64,000 nt of DNA from Afipia massiliensis (GTDB taxonomy: Bacteria; Pseudomonadota; Alphaproteobacteria; Rhizobiales; Xanthobacteraceae), in NCBI RefSeq assembly GCF_014203115.1, contig NZ_JACHIJ010000002.1, positions 372,001-436,000 of the forward strand. Direction: 5' to 3'. Made by a program: the position numbers and the translations under genes. Below the pieces are notes generated by a model. The model was not told the DNA's origin and did not search any database. It worked only from the letters and a program-made list of their open reading frames with translations. Below, in pieces: positions 24,897 through 33,849 of this stretch (within the stretch, counting starts at the first letter, position 1; every line of letters starts with the position of its first letter).

Positions 24897-25997
24897 ATGC
24901 AACTTGCACCGCTTACATTCAAGTCTATCAGCGCGCGAGCGGTTGTCCTCAAGCTGAAGCGCCCGGTTGTTGCGCGCATTGCAACGATCACGGAATGGCC
25001 GCTGATTTTGATCGATCTTTATACAAACGAAGGCATTGTCGGGCGGAGCTATCTTGAGCCCTACACCGTCAAGACGATGCGATATCTGATCCCGGTGTTG
25101 CATGATTTCGGCGACATGCTCAAAGGCCGCCGTGTTGCGCCAGTCGAACTTTACGACCTCGCGCGGAAGTCGCTGCATTTTGTGGGCTATCAGGGCATGT
25201 CCATGATTGCCGTCTCCGGCCTCGATATGGCGGCCTGGGATGCGTTGGCAAAAGCAAGCGGCGTCCCGCTTTGCGTTCTGCTGGGCGGTTCGGTCGGCCC
25301 TGTGAAGGCATATAACAGCAACGGATTGTGGCTTCAGCCGCCGGACGTTGTGGCCGCGGATGCGATCGCTTTACGCGATGAAGGAGGCTTCACTGCTCTC
25401 AAGTTGCGGCTTGGCCGCGACCGCGCGGGAGACGATCTGGCTGCGATTCATGCCATCAGAGCCGCTGTCGGCCCCGACATAGAATTGATGGCCGATTTCA
25501 ACCAGGGCCTGCACCTCGGAGAAGCCTTGCAGTGCTGTCACATGATTGACGATGCGGGTCTGGCGTGGATTGAGGAACCAATCGTCTACGACAATCTCGA
25601 TGGCTATGCGCAGCTAGCCGCCGAACTACAAACGCCAATCCAGATCGGTGAAAATTTCTACGGCCCGCGCGATCTGCACACGGCGTTGCAGAAAAAGGCG
25701 TGCGACCTCGTCATGCCAGACTTCATGCGCATCGGTGGCGTGACTGGCTGGTTGAGAGCAGCCGCTATCGCGGGGGCAGCCGGAATACCGATGTCCACCC
25801 ACCTTTACCCGGAGGTCGCGGCACACGTCATGCGAGTCACCGAAACCGCGCACTGGCTTGAATGGCAGGATTGGGCCGATCCAATTTTACAGAAGCCCTA
25901 TGACATCCGGGACGGACTGCTTCATATTCCCGATGTGGCGGGCGTTGGTCTGGAGTGGAACGAGGGCGCCGTGAAGGCAAACCTGGCTACGTTGTAG
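24897..25997 (+). CDS. Mandelate racemase/muconate lactonizing enzyme family protein
   Basis: The 366-residue enzyme belongs to the enolase superfamily, which removes a proton next to a carboxylate with Mg2+ help. Visible ligands are Asp in LMADFNQG, Glu in WIEEPI and Glu in QIGENF. The His of STHLYPEV with an upstream Asp (MPDFMRIGG) forms the His-Asp dyad of the mandelate racemase subgroup. The usual KxK base motif reads KLR (TALKLRLG), so the second base Lys is Arg. Substrate unknown; probably an acid-sugar dehydratase or epimerase. The ATG at 24897 has GGGAGG eight bases upstream; an in-frame GTG at 24888 overlaps that site. Confidence 0.88.
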   Translation: MQLAPLTFKSISARAVVLKLKRPVVARIATITEWPLILIDLYTNEGIVGRSYLEPYTVKTMRYLIPVLHDFGDMLKGRRVAPVELYDLARKSLHFVGYQGMSMIAVSGLDMAAWDALAKASGVPLCVLLGGSVGPVKAYNSNGLWLQPPDVVAADAIALRDEGGFTALKLRLGRDRAGDDLAAIHAIRAAVGPDIELMADFNQGLHLGEALQCCHMIDDAGLAWIEEPIVYDNLDGYAQLAAELQTPIQIGENFYGPRDLHTALQKKACDLVMPDFMRIGGVTGWLRAAAIAGAAGIPMSTHLYPEVAAHVMRVTETAHWLEWQDWADPILQKPYDIRDGLLHIPDVAGVGLEWNEGAVKANLATL

Positions 25998-26031
25998 CGG
26001 CCGGTGGTGGAGGTGCAAATGCGCGCGGCAT

Positions 26032-27654
26032 TCACGCCTTCTTCTTCACGTCCTTGATGCTCGAGAACACGATGCCCTCGGCGCGCTCGCGCGTGTAGCC
26101 GAGATAGAATTCGTTCTTGGCCAGGAACACCGGATCGCCATCGACGTCGTCGGCGACGCCGGAGTTGTTGGCTGACACAAACACCTCGAGCTTCTTGCGG
26201 TCATCGGATGAAATCCAGCGCGCGAGCTGGAATTCGCTGATCTCGAAATCCACCGGCAGCGAGTATTCAGCGTCGAGGCGCGCTTTGAGCACGTCGAGCT
26301 GCAGCGAGCCGACCACGCCGACCAGCGCAGGCGCGCCGTCGCGCGGACGGAACACCTGCACGACGCCCTCCTCCGACATCTGCTGCAAGGCTTCCTTCAG
26401 CTTCTTGGCCTTCATCGCGTCTGTCAGGCGCACGCGGCGCAGGATTTCCGGCGCGAACGATGGAACGCCGACGAACGTGATGTCCTCGCCCTCGGTCAGC
26501 GTGTCGCCGATCCGCAGCGTGCCGTGGTTGGGAATGCCGACCACGTCGCCAGCGTAAGCCTCGTCCGCGATGGCGCGGTCCTGCGCGAAGAAGAACTGCG
26601 GCGACGACAGGCTCATGTTCTTGCCGGTGCGCACCAGCTTGGCCTTCATGCCGCGCGTCAGCTTGCCCGAGCACAGCCGCGCGAACGCGATACGGTCGCG
26701 GTGGTTCGGGTCCATGTTCGCCTGGATCTTGAAAACGAACGCGCTCATCTTCGGATCGTCAGCCTCGACCTTGCGCTTGTCGGCGTCCTGCGCACGCGGC
26801 GACGGCGCATAGCGGCCGAGACCTTCGAGCAGATCGCCGACGCCGAAATTGCGCAGCGCGCTGCCGAAGTAGACCGGCGTCATGTGGCCCTCGCGGAACG
26901 ACTGCAGGTCGAACGGCTTCGAGGCTTCCTTCACCAGTTCGAGTTCGTCGGCGATCTCGCCGGCATCGAGATTGGCGTTGCGTCCGGCCAAATCAGAAAT
27001 CTCGATTTTCTCCGCTGCGCCGGTCTTGGCGCCGCCGCCCTCCAGCAGGCGGATGCCACCGGTTTCGATGTCATAGGTGCCCATGAAATCGCGGCCGCGG
27101 CCGACCGGCCAGTTGATCGGCGTGGTGTCGAGCGCCAGCGTCTTCTCGATCTCGTCGAGCAGATCGAACACGTCGCGGCTCTCGCGGTCCATCTTGTTGA
27201 CGAAGGTGATGATCGGGATGTCACGCAGACGGCACACCTCGATCAGCTTCAGAGTGCGCGCCTCGATGCCCTTCGCTGCGTCGATCACCATCACGGCGGA
27301 GTCGACCGCGGTCAGTGTGCGATAGGTGTCTTCAGAGAAGTCTTCGTGGCCCGGGGTGTCGAGCAGGTTGAACACGAGGTTCTGGAATTCGAACGTCATC
27401 ACCGAGGTGACGACGGAGATGCCGCGCTCGCGCTCGATCTTCATCCAGTCGGAGCGCGTGTTGCGCCGCTCGCCCTTGGCCTTGACCTGCCCCGCGAGAT
27501 TGATCGCGCCGCCGAACAGCAGCAGCTTTTCCGTCAGCGTGGTCTTGCCGGCGTCAGGATGCGAGATGATCGCGAATGTGCGTCGTCGCGCCACTTCTTC
27601 GGCAAGCGGCGTCAGCGAGGCAGACTCGGCGGCAATGGTAGCGGTGTCGGACAT
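26032..27654 (-). CDS. prfC: Peptide chain release factor 3
   Basis: RF3 is the translational GTPase that recycles RF1 and RF2 after peptide release. The 540-residue protein has the G1 loop [13 protein letters not shown] near residues 31-43, the [20 protein letters not shown] switch region, [14 protein letters not shown], and NKMDRE. Domains 2 and 3 follow, ending with the RF3-specific C-terminus. Length is normal. I start at 27654 ([13 protein letters not shown]); the frame extends 18 bases further upstream without a better site. It is convergent with the enolase-superfamily gene. Confidence 0.96.
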   Translation of the reverse strand: MSDTATIAAESASLTPLAEEVARRRTFAIISHPDAGKTTLTEKLLLFGGAINLAGQVKAKGERRNTRSDWMKIERERGISVVTSVMTFEFQNLVFNLLDTPGHEDFSEDTYRTLTAVDSAVMVIDAAKGIEARTLKLIEVCRLRDIPIITFVNKMDRESRDVFDLLDEIEKTLALDTTPINWPVGRGRDFMGTYDIETGGIRLLEGGGAKTGAAEKIEISDLAGRNANLDAGEIADELELVKEASKPFDLQSFREGHMTPVYFGSALRNFGVGDLLEGLGRYAPSPRAQDADKRKVEADDPKMSAFVFKIQANMDPNHRDRIAFARLCSGKLTRGMKAKLVRTGKNMSLSSPQFFFAQDRAIADEAYAGDVVGIPNHGTLRIGDTLTEGEDITFVGVPSFAPEILRRVRLTDAMKAKKLKEALQQMSEEGVVQVFRPRDGAPALVGVVGSLQLDVLKARLDAEYSLPVDFEISEFQLARWISSDDRKKLEVFVSANNSGVADDVDGDPVFLAKNEFYLGYTRERAEGIVFSSIKDVKKKA

Positions 27655-27749
27655 GATGCGAGCGTGTCGCAAAGAAACGCGGCAGGATCAAGGGTATTTG
27701 AACTTCATGCACTTGCATCCTTTTCCACAGTAATGCATATTCGGTCCAC

Positions 27750-27793
27750 GAGGACGGCTTCAATTCACTCACATACCCGCAGGGACGGCCCTG
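27750..27793 (+). promoter_or_regulatory. Guanidine-II (mini-ykkC) riboswitch
   Basis: Two small hairpins with identical ACGG loops lie in front of the SMR exporter gene: GAGG-ACGG-CTTC at 27750-27761 and CAGGG-ACGG-CCCTG at 27780-27793, 18 bases apart. The second ends four bases before the GGAGG ribosome binding site (27798-27802). Two stem-loops with ACGR loops directly before a SugE/Gdx gene define the guanidine-II riboswitch, which raises expression when free guanidine binds. Confidence 0.85.
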
Positions 27794-27810
27794 TTATGGA
27801 GGATTTAGCC

Positions 27811-28125
27811 ATGGCATGGACCATGCTGTTTGTTGCGGGTTTGCTCGAAATCGGTTGGGCTATCGGGCTCAAATATACCGATGGATTCACAAAACTGATG
27901 CCCTCGGTGCTGACCATCATCAGCATGATCGCCAGCGTCCTCTTGCTCGGCCTGTCGCTGAAGACGTTGCCGGTCGGCACGGCCTACGCCGTCTGGACCG
28001 GTATCGGCACAGTCGGAACCGCCATACTCGGCATCTGGCTGCTGGGCGACCCGGCAACCGTTGTGCGGCTCGTCTGCATCGGGCTGATCGTCGCGGGAAT
28101 CATCGGACTCAAGATAGTCGCGTAA
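27811..28125 (+). CDS. gdx: Guanidinium exporter of the SMR family (Gdx/SugE)
   Basis: The 104-residue protein has four membrane helices and the SugE/Gdx subfamily sequence: [19 protein letters not shown] contains the essential Glu14-type residue in helix 1, and [20 protein letters not shown] is the conserved helix 3. Gdx proteins work as antiparallel dimers exchanging guanidinium for protons; older annotation is quaternary ammonium efflux. The guanidine-II riboswitch in the leader supports the guanidine role. The ATG at 27811 has GGAGG eight bases upstream; an in-frame ATG at 27796 overlaps the ribosome binding site. Confidence 0.93.
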   Translation: MAWTMLFVAGLLEIGWAIGLKYTDGFTKLMPSVLTIISMIASVLLLGLSLKTLPVGTAYAVWTGIGTVGTAILGIWLLGDPATVVRLVCIGLIVAGIIGLKIVA

Positions 28126-28131
28126 GAGAGA

Positions 28132-29142
28132 TCAGCGCCAGCCCGCCAGCGTCACGGCATAGTAAGTCGCGGCTGAAACCAGCGCTGCCGCCGGAATCGT
28201 GAAGATCCACGCCGTCACGATGGAGCTTGCCACGTTCCAGCGCACGGCGGACAGCCGCCGTGCGGCGCCGACACCGACAATCGCGCCGGTGATGGTATGT
28301 GTCGTCGAGACCGGAATGCCGAGGAACGTCGCCGCGAACAACGTGGCCGCCCCGCCTGTCTCGGCGCAGAATCCCTGCATCGGATTGAGCTTGGTGATCC
28401 GCAGTCCCATGGTGCGCACGATGCGCCAGCCGCCCATCAGCGTTCCCAGCGCCATCGCGGCCTGGCAAGAAATCACCACCCAGAACGGAACGCTGAACTC
28501 TCCCCCGAGATAGCCCTGCGAGTAGAGCAGCACCGCGATGATGCCCATGGTCTTCTGCGCGTCGTTGGCGCCGTGACCGAGCGAATACAGCGAAGCCGAG
28601 ACAAACTGCAGAATCCGGAAAGCACGATCGACCGCGAACGGCGTCGACCGCACCGCGGCCCATGATACGATCGCCGTCAGAAGCAGCGCGAGCAGAAATC
28701 CGACGAACGGCGAGAGCACGATCGCCAGCAGTGTTTTCGACAGGCCGCTCCAGACCATGACGGAGAATCCGGCCTTGGCGATGCCTGCTCCGAGCAATCC
28801 GCCGATCAGCGCATGTGAGCTGCTCGACGGCATTCCGAGCGCCCACGTCACCAGGTTCCAGACGATCGCCCCGATCAAGGCCGCGAAAATCACCTGGGCA
28901 TCAATCACGCCGGGGTGGATGATGCCGGTGCCGATGGTCTGCGCGACATGCAGGCCAAAAAACAGGAAAGCGATGAAATTGAAGAACGCCGCCCACGCAA
29001 CGGCATATTGCGGTCGCAGCACGCGGGTCGAAACGATGGTGGCGATGGAATTGGCGGCGTCGTGCAGTCCGTTGAGAAAATCGAACAGCAGCGCAACACC
29101 GATCAGTCCGACCAGGATGGGAAAAGCGAGCGAAGCATCCAC
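28132..29142 (-). CDS. pit: Inorganic phosphate transporter, Pit family
   Basis: The 336-residue membrane protein has the two PiT signatures: FDFLNGLHDAANSIATIVST near residues 21-40 and SLGHGANDAQKTMGI in the second half, each with the GANDA-like loop that binds phosphate. MPSSSSHALIGGLLGAGIA and IPVSTTHTITGAIVG are the matching re-entrant repeats. It imports phosphate (as a metal-phosphate complex in many bacteria) with protons at low affinity. The start is GTG, with AGGA eight bases before it. It follows the DUF47 gene by 15 bases, the standard Pit accessory arrangement. Confidence 0.93.
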   Translation of the reverse strand: MDASLAFPILVGLIGVALLFDFLNGLHDAANSIATIVSTRVLRPQYAVAWAAFFNFIAFLFFGLHVAQTIGTGIIHPGVIDAQVIFAALIGAIVWNLVTWALGMPSSSSHALIGGLLGAGIAKAGFSVMVWSGLSKTLLAIVLSPFVGFLLALLLTAIVSWAAVRSTPFAVDRAFRILQFVSASLYSLGHGANDAQKTMGIIAVLLYSQGYLGGEFSVPFWVVISCQAAMALGTLMGGWRIVRTMGLRITKLNPMQGFCAETGGAATLFAATFLGIPVSTTHTITGAIVGVGAARRLSAVRWNVASSIVTAWIFTIPAAALVSAATYYAVTLAGWR

Positions 29143-29157
29143 TGTGTGGTCCTGACC

Positions 29158-29802
29158 TTAAACTTGCTCGATCACGATACTGTTGATCTCGTTCGCGACG
29201 TCGTCGAAGCGGTCGGCCACTTTCTCGAGATGCTTGTAGATTTCCGCGCCGACGACGAAGTCCATCGCGCTGCCGTCGCGGTGCTTGATGAAGAGTTCCT
29301 TCAGGCCGATGTCGTTCAGGTCATCGACGCGGCCTTCCAGCCGCGTGATTTCCTCGGTGAGCGCCGTCAACGTCGTGACGTTCGGGCCCATCGACTGCAT
29401 CAGCGGGAGCGCGCGACCGACGAGATTGGCGCACTGAACGAGGATGGAGCCGATCTCGCGCATCGGCGGCTCGAAGGTCCGCACCTCGAACAGCATCACC
29501 GCCTTGGCGGTCTGCTGCATCTGGTCGATGGCATCGTCCATCGCGGTGATCAGGTTCTTGATATCGCCGCGATCGAACGGCGTGATGAAGGTCCGGCGAA
29601 CCGCGGTCAGGACTTCCCGCGTGACCTGGTCGGCGTCGTTTTCGAACTGGTTGACGCGCTGGCAGTAAACCGGGGTCTCCTCGCCGCCGCGCAGCATCCC
29701 CTCCAGCGCCTCGGCGCCCTGCACCACAGACTGGGAATGCCGGGCGAACAGGTCGAAAAACCGCTCCTCCCGAGGCAGCAGCTTACGAAACAACCCAAGC
29801 AT
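29158..29802 (-). CDS. DUF47/PhoU-like Pit accessory protein
   Basis: The 214-residue, all-helical protein belongs to the PhoU-like DUF47 family. It begins LGLFRKLLPREERFFDLFAR and contains TPFDRGDIKNLITAMDDAID and MREIGSILVQCANLV, with the acidic metal-binding residues of PhoU bundles. These proteins are encoded next to Pit transporters and regulate them at the membrane face. GGAGAAAG precedes the start. It is the first gene of a two-gene operon with pit. Confidence 0.9.
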   Translation of the reverse strand: MLGLFRKLLPREERFFDLFARHSQSVVQGAEALEGMLRGGEETPVYCQRVNQFENDADQVTREVLTAVRRTFITPFDRGDIKNLITAMDDAIDQMQQTAKAVMLFEVRTFEPPMREIGSILVQCANLVGRALPLMQSMGPNVTTLTALTEEITRLEGRVDDLNDIGLKELFIKHRDGSAMDFVVGAEIYKHLEKVADRFDDVANEINSIVIEQV

Positions 29803-29873
29803 GATCTTTCTCCGGCATGACAGAACGCGTCACATCTCTGTCATAAACCGTTTCACAAACCAACAGTCGGCTG

Positions 29874-29891
29874 CCGGCGCAAAAGCGCCGG
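29874..29891. terminator. Hairpin between the liv operon and the DUF47-pit operon
   Basis: CCGGCGC-AAAA-GCGCCGG forms a perfect 7-bp stem with a 4-base loop 47 bases after the livM stop. On the minus strand no T-run follows, so this is a weak or Rho-assisted terminator at best, separating the two same-strand operons. Confidence 0.45.
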
Positions 29892-29937
29892 TCATCCACC
29901 GTTTTATCGCGGCGAGAAAGGCCGTAGAATCTGCCGG

Positions 29938-30903
29938 TTACAGCGAACGTTTGAAGAAATGGGCGATTTCGCCGACGATGCCGCGGCGGAAGGTGAGCAC
30001 GCAGATCACGAAGATCGCGCCCTGGATCACCGTGACCCACTGGCCGAAGCCGGCCAGATACTGCTGCATGGCGATGATGACGAAGGCGCCCACCACCGGC
30101 CCGAACACGGTGCCGAGGCCGCCGACCAGCGTCATCAGCACGACTTCGCCGGACATGGTCCAGTGCACGTCGGTCAATGAGGCGTTCTGCGCCACGAACA
30201 CCTTCACCGCGCCGGCGAGACCCGCCAGCGTGCCGGACAGGATGTACGCCAAGAGCTTGTACTGGTCGGTCTTGTAGCCCAGCGAGATGGCGCGCTGCTC
30301 GTTCTCGCGGATCGATTTGAGCACCTCGCCGAACGGCGAGTTGATCGCGCGGTAGATCAGCAGGAATCCGAGCAGGAAGATCGTCAGCACGACGTAATAG
30401 AGCGTGGTCGGCTTCGACAGGTCGAACACCCCGAACATCATGCCCTGGGGAATGCCCTGGATGCCGTCTTCGCCGTGGGTGAACGGCGTCTGCAGGTAGA
30501 TGAAGAACAGCAGCTGCGACAGCGCCAGCGTGATCATCGCAAAGTAGATGCCCTGGCGGCGGATCGCGATCAGGCCGGTGATGACGCTGAGCGCGGCAGA
30601 CGCGGCGACACCGAGGATGATGCCGATCTCGGGCGACACGCCCCAGACCTTCAGCGCATGCGCGGTGACGTAGCCCGCGGTGCCGAGGAACATGGCGTGC
30701 CCGAACGACAACAGGCCGCTGTAGCCGATCAGCAGGTTGAACGCGCAGGCGAACAGCGCAAAGCACAGCGCCTGCATCACGAAATAGGGGTAGATCCCGG
30801 TCAGCGGCACGATGACCAGCAGGACGGTCATGACCGCGAACGCGATCATCTCGTCGGCGGTGCGGCCCTTCACGGGAACGGCGTTGTCAGTGATTGTCGT
30901 CAT
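29938..30903 (-). CDS. livM: Branched-chain amino acid-type ABC transporter permease LivM
   Basis: The 321-residue protein has eight to ten membrane helices and the LivM pattern: LLIGYSGLLSFGHAMFLGTA, the cytoplasmic loop SPFGEVLKSIRENEQRAISLG that contacts the ATPases, and LVGGLGTVFGPVVGAF near the end. It forms the membrane channel with LivH. Its start is one base after the livH stop. It is the last gene of the livG-F-J-H-M run. Substrates of this type in Nitrobacteraceae include amino acids, urea, amides and aromatic acids. Confidence 0.93.
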   Translation of the reverse strand: MTTITDNAVPVKGRTADEMIAFAVMTVLLVIVPLTGIYPYFVMQALCFALFACAFNLLIGYSGLLSFGHAMFLGTAGYVTAHALKVWGVSPEIGIILGVAASAALSVITGLIAIRRQGIYFAMITLALSQLLFFIYLQTPFTHGEDGIQGIPQGMMFGVFDLSKPTTLYYVVLTIFLLGFLLIYRAINSPFGEVLKSIRENEQRAISLGYKTDQYKLLAYILSGTLAGLAGAVKVFVAQNASLTDVHWTMSGEVVLMTLVGGLGTVFGPVVGAFVIIAMQQYLAGFGQWVTVIQGAIFVICVLTFRRGIVGEIAHFFKRSL

Positions 30904-30904
30904 A

Positions 30905-31768
30905 TCAGTTCGCCCGCCCCGTCAGTCCAGTCGGCTTTACGAGGAGCACCAGCACCATCAGCACGAAAACCACGGTGTTGGACGCCTCGGGATAAAAATA
31001 CTTGGTCAGGCCCTCGATCACGCCGAGCGCGAAGCCGGTGATGATCGAGCCCATGATCGAGCCCATGCCGCCGATCACAACCACCGCGAACACCACGATG
31101 ATCAGATCCGCGCCCATCAGCGGCCGCACTTGATTGATCGGCGCCGAGAGCACGCCGGCCAGTGCGGCGAGACCGACGCCGAGACCATAGGTCAGCGTGA
31201 TCATGCGCGGCACGTTGATGCCGAAGGCGCGCACCAGCGTCGGGTTCTCGGTGGCGGCGCGCAGGTTGGCACCGAGCCGCGTGCGCTCGATCAGGTACCA
31301 GGTGGCGATACAGATCACGAGCGAGAAGATGACCACCCAGCCGCGATAGATCGGCAGGAACATGAAGCCGACATCGACGCCGCCCTTGAGAATGTCAGGA
31401 ATGGCATAAGGCAATCCGGACGACCCGAAGTAGTTCTGGAACACGCCCTGAATGATCAGCGCCAGACCGAACGTCAGCAGCAATCCATAGAGGTGGTCGA
31501 GACCGGTCAGCCACTGCAGCATCGTGCGCTCGAGCAGGATGCCGAAGCCGCCGACGATCACCGGCGCCAGGATCAGCGCCCACCAGTAATTCAGGCCTGC
31601 GAGATTCAGCAGGAAGTAGGCAACAAACGCACCCATCATATAGAGCGCGCCGTGCGCAAAATTGATGATGTTGAGCATCCCGAAGATCACGGCCAGCCCG
31701 AGGCTCAGCAGCGCGTAAAACGAGCCGTTGATCAATCCAACCAATAGCTGGGCGTACAGAGCTTGCAT
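30905..31768 (-). CDS. livH: Branched-chain amino acid-type ABC transporter permease LivH
   Basis: The 287-residue membrane protein starts MQALYAQLLVGLINGSFYAL, followed by LGLAVIFGMLNIINFAHGAL, the typical LivH start. The coupling loop ERTRLGANLRAATENPTLVR and GMGSIMGSIITGFALGVIEG are also characteristic. I begin at 31768; the frame extends 60 bases upstream through a hairpin region without a ribosome binding site. It pairs with LivM to form the transmembrane pore. Confidence 0.93.
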   Translation of the reverse strand: MQALYAQLLVGLINGSFYALLSLGLAVIFGMLNIINFAHGALYMMGAFVAYFLLNLAGLNYWWALILAPVIVGGFGILLERTMLQWLTGLDHLYGLLLTFGLALIIQGVFQNYFGSSGLPYAIPDILKGGVDVGFMFLPIYRGWVVIFSLVICIATWYLIERTRLGANLRAATENPTLVRAFGINVPRMITLTYGLGVGLAALAGVLSAPINQVRPLMGADLIIVVFAVVVIGGMGSIMGSIITGFALGVIEGLTKYFYPEASNTVVFVLMVLVLLVKPTGLTGRAN

Positions 31769-31813
31769 CGTATCGATTCTTTCGCGCGCGATTGAGAGCG
31801 GTATTGAGAGAAT

Positions 31814-31838
31814 GCCCGGCGGCGTCAAGCCGCCGGGC
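31814..31838 (-). terminator. Strong hairpin between the binding-protein gene and livH
   Basis: GCCCGGCGGC-GTCAA-GCCGCCGGGC is a perfect 10-bp, very GC-rich stem starting nine bases after the binding-protein stop. No T-run follows on the minus strand. Such hairpins commonly stabilise the upstream message or limit read-through, so that the binding protein is made in excess over the permeases. Confidence 0.65.
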
Positions 31839-31847
31839 GATTGCTTG

Positions 31848-33068
31848 TTACTTCTTCACCAGCGGGCAAACGCTTTCCGAGAGCGGGCGGAAGGCCTGCT
31901 CGGCAGGCGTGGTGCCGACCAGCTTGTAGTAGTCCCACGGTCCCTTCGACTCGGACGGCTTCTTCACTTCGAAGAGATAAGCCGGATGGATCTTGCGTCC
32001 GTTCGGCTGGATCGAGCCCTTGCCGAACAGCGGATCATCCGTCGGCGTTTCCTTCATCTTGGCGACGATCTTGGCGCCGTCGTGCGAGTTGCCGCCCATG
32101 GCTTCGAGCGTCTTGAAGTAATGTATGAGACCGGAATAGACGCCCGCCTGCACCATGGTCGGCGGCGCCTTGTTCTTCGAACGCTCCGAAAAGCGCTTGG
32201 AGAACGCACGGGTGCCGTCGTTCAGATCCCAGTAGAACGTCTCGGTGAAGTTCAGACCCTGCGCAACGTTCAGACCGAGCGAGTTGACGTCGCTGATGAA
32301 CATCAGGAGGCCGGCCAGCCGCTGGCCGCCCTTGACGATGCCGAATTCAGCCGCCTGCTTGATCGAGTTCGTGGTGTCGCCGCCTGCGTTGGCCAGGCCG
32401 ACGATCTTTGCCTTCGAGGCCTGCGCCTGCAGCAGGAACGACGAGAAGTCCGACGAGTTCAACGGATGCTTGACGCTGCCGAGGATCTTGCCGCCCGCCT
32501 TTGTCACAGCCGTCGTGGTGTCGCGCTCAAGCGCTGCGCCGAAGGCATAGTCCGCCGTGAGGAAGAACCAGCTGTCGCCGCCCGCCTTCACCAGCGCGGT
32601 GCCGGTGCTGTTGGCCAGCATGTAGGTGTCGTAGACCCAGTGCACGACGTTCGGCGAGCACTGCGAGTTAGTCAGATCCGACGACGCCGCGCCGGAGTTG
32701 ATCATGATGGCGTTCTTTTCGGTGACGACGTTCTTGACCGCGAGCGCGACGCCCGAGTTCAACACGTCGACGACGACGTCAACCTTCTCGACATCGAGCC
32801 ATTGCCGGGTCGTCGTGGTGCCGACGTCAGGCTTGTTCTGATGGTCGGCGGCGATCACGTCGATCTTCCAGCCCTTTTTGGTGAGACCGGAATCTTCGAC
32901 GGCCATCTGCGCAGCAAGGGTTGAACCCGGTCCGCCCACGTCGGCGTAGAGGCCGGACATGTCGGTCAGGTTTCCGATCTTGATGGTTTTGTCCTGCGCG
33001 AAAGCGCTGGTCCCCGCACCGATCATCAGCGCGGTGCTCAGCATAAGTGCCGAAATTGTGTTCTTCAT
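31848..33068 (-). CDS. ABC transporter substrate-binding protein, LivJ type
   Basis: The 406-residue protein has a signal peptide (MKNTISALMLSTALMIGAG, cleavage near AFA-QDK) and the type I periplasmic-binding fold: KIGNLTDMSGLYADVGGPGS, IAADHQNKPDVG, and INSGAASSDLTNSQCSPNVV. It delivers the ligand to LivHM. The two cysteines (NSQC and the C-terminal SVCPLV) probably form the disulfide found in this subgroup. The ligand is not predictable; close family members bind amides, amino acids or aromatic acids. GGAGGGAAG lies before the start. Confidence 0.92.
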   Translation of the reverse strand: MKNTISALMLSTALMIGAGTSAFAQDKTIKIGNLTDMSGLYADVGGPGSTLAAQMAVEDSGLTKKGWKIDVIAADHQNKPDVGTTTTRQWLDVEKVDVVVDVLNSGVALAVKNVVTEKNAIMINSGAASSDLTNSQCSPNVVHWVYDTYMLANSTGTALVKAGGDSWFFLTADYAFGAALERDTTTAVTKAGGKILGSVKHPLNSSDFSSFLLQAQASKAKIVGLANAGGDTTNSIKQAAEFGIVKGGQRLAGLLMFISDVNSLGLNVAQGLNFTETFYWDLNDGTRAFSKRFSERSKNKAPPTMVQAGVYSGLIHYFKTLEAMGGNSHDGAKIVAKMKETPTDDPLFGKGSIQPNGRKIHPAYLFEVKKPSESKGPWDYYKLVGTTPAEQAFRPLSESVCPLVKK

Positions 33069-33132
33069 TATCTTCCCTCCTGGATGCCGCTCTATCGGCG
33101 GCGTTTGCCGTTACTCGAACTAGATTGCGTCC

Positions 33133-33849
33133 TTACACACCGAGGTAGGTGTGGAGCTTCTCCATGTTGGCCTGGAGTTCTGAGTTTGCGAATGTGTCGA
33201 TGATCTTGCCGTGCTCGACGATGTAGAAGCGATCCGCGACGGTCGAGGCAAAGCGGAAGTTCTGCTCGACGAGCAAAATCGTGAAGCCTTCGGCCTTCAG
33301 CCGCGCGATCATCTTGCCGATCTGCTGGATGATGACCGGCGCCAGACCTTCGGTCGGCTCGTCCAGCATCAGGAAGCGCGCGCCGGTGCGCAGGATGCGG
33401 GCAATCGCCAGCATCTGCTGCTCGCCGCCGGACAGTTTGGTGCCCTGGCTGCCGAGACGCTCCTTGAGGTTGGGAAACAGTTCGAAGATCTGATCGAGGG
33501 TCATGCCGCCGCTGCGGATGATCGGCGGCAGCAGCAGGTTTTCCTTGACGTCGAGGCTGGCGAAAATACCGCGCTCCTCGGGACAGAACGCAACGCCGAG
33601 GCGCGCGATCTTCTCGGCCGGCAGCCGGATCAGATCCTTGCCTTCGAACGACACCGACCCGGTGCGCTTGCCGATGATGCCCATGACCGATTTGAGCGTC
33701 GAGGTCTTGCCGGCGCCGTTGCGCCCGAGCAGCGTCACCACCTCGCCCGGACGAACCTCGAAGTTCATCCCGTGCAGGATGTGAGACTCGCCGTACCAGG
33801 CTTCGAGATTCTTGACCGAGAGGACCGGCGAGCCAGCAACATTACTCAT
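33133..33849 (-). CDS. livF: ABC transporter ATP-binding protein LivF
   Basis: The 238-residue ATPase has Walker A GRNGAGKTS at about 39-47, the signature LSGGEQQMLAIAR near 138-150, Walker B LMLDEPTEGLAP directly after it, and the H-loop region LLVEQN. It works as a heterodimer with LivG to power the importer. Its first eight bases overlap the end of livG, so translation is coupled. The reading frame and length are standard. Confidence 0.94.
   Translation of the reverse strand: MSNVAGSPVLSVKNLEAWYGESHILHGMNFEVRPGEVVTLLGRNGAGKTSTLKSVMGIIGKRTGSVSFEGKDLIRLPAEKIARLGVAFCPEERGIFASLDVKENLLLPPIIRSGGMTLDQIFELFPNLKERLGSQGTKLSGGEQQMLAIARILRTGARFLMLDEPTEGLAPVIIQQIGKMIARLKAEGFTILLVEQNFRFASTVADRFYIVEHGKIIDTFANSELQANMEKLHTYLGV

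Noticed and set aside
28132-29802. Pho-box control of the DUF47-pit operon
   Set aside because: I looked for CTGTCAT-type direct repeats before the DUF47 gene; a single CTGTCAT occurs at 29838-29844 and a TCTGTC nearby, but not the 11-bp spaced tandem needed for a convincing Pho box.
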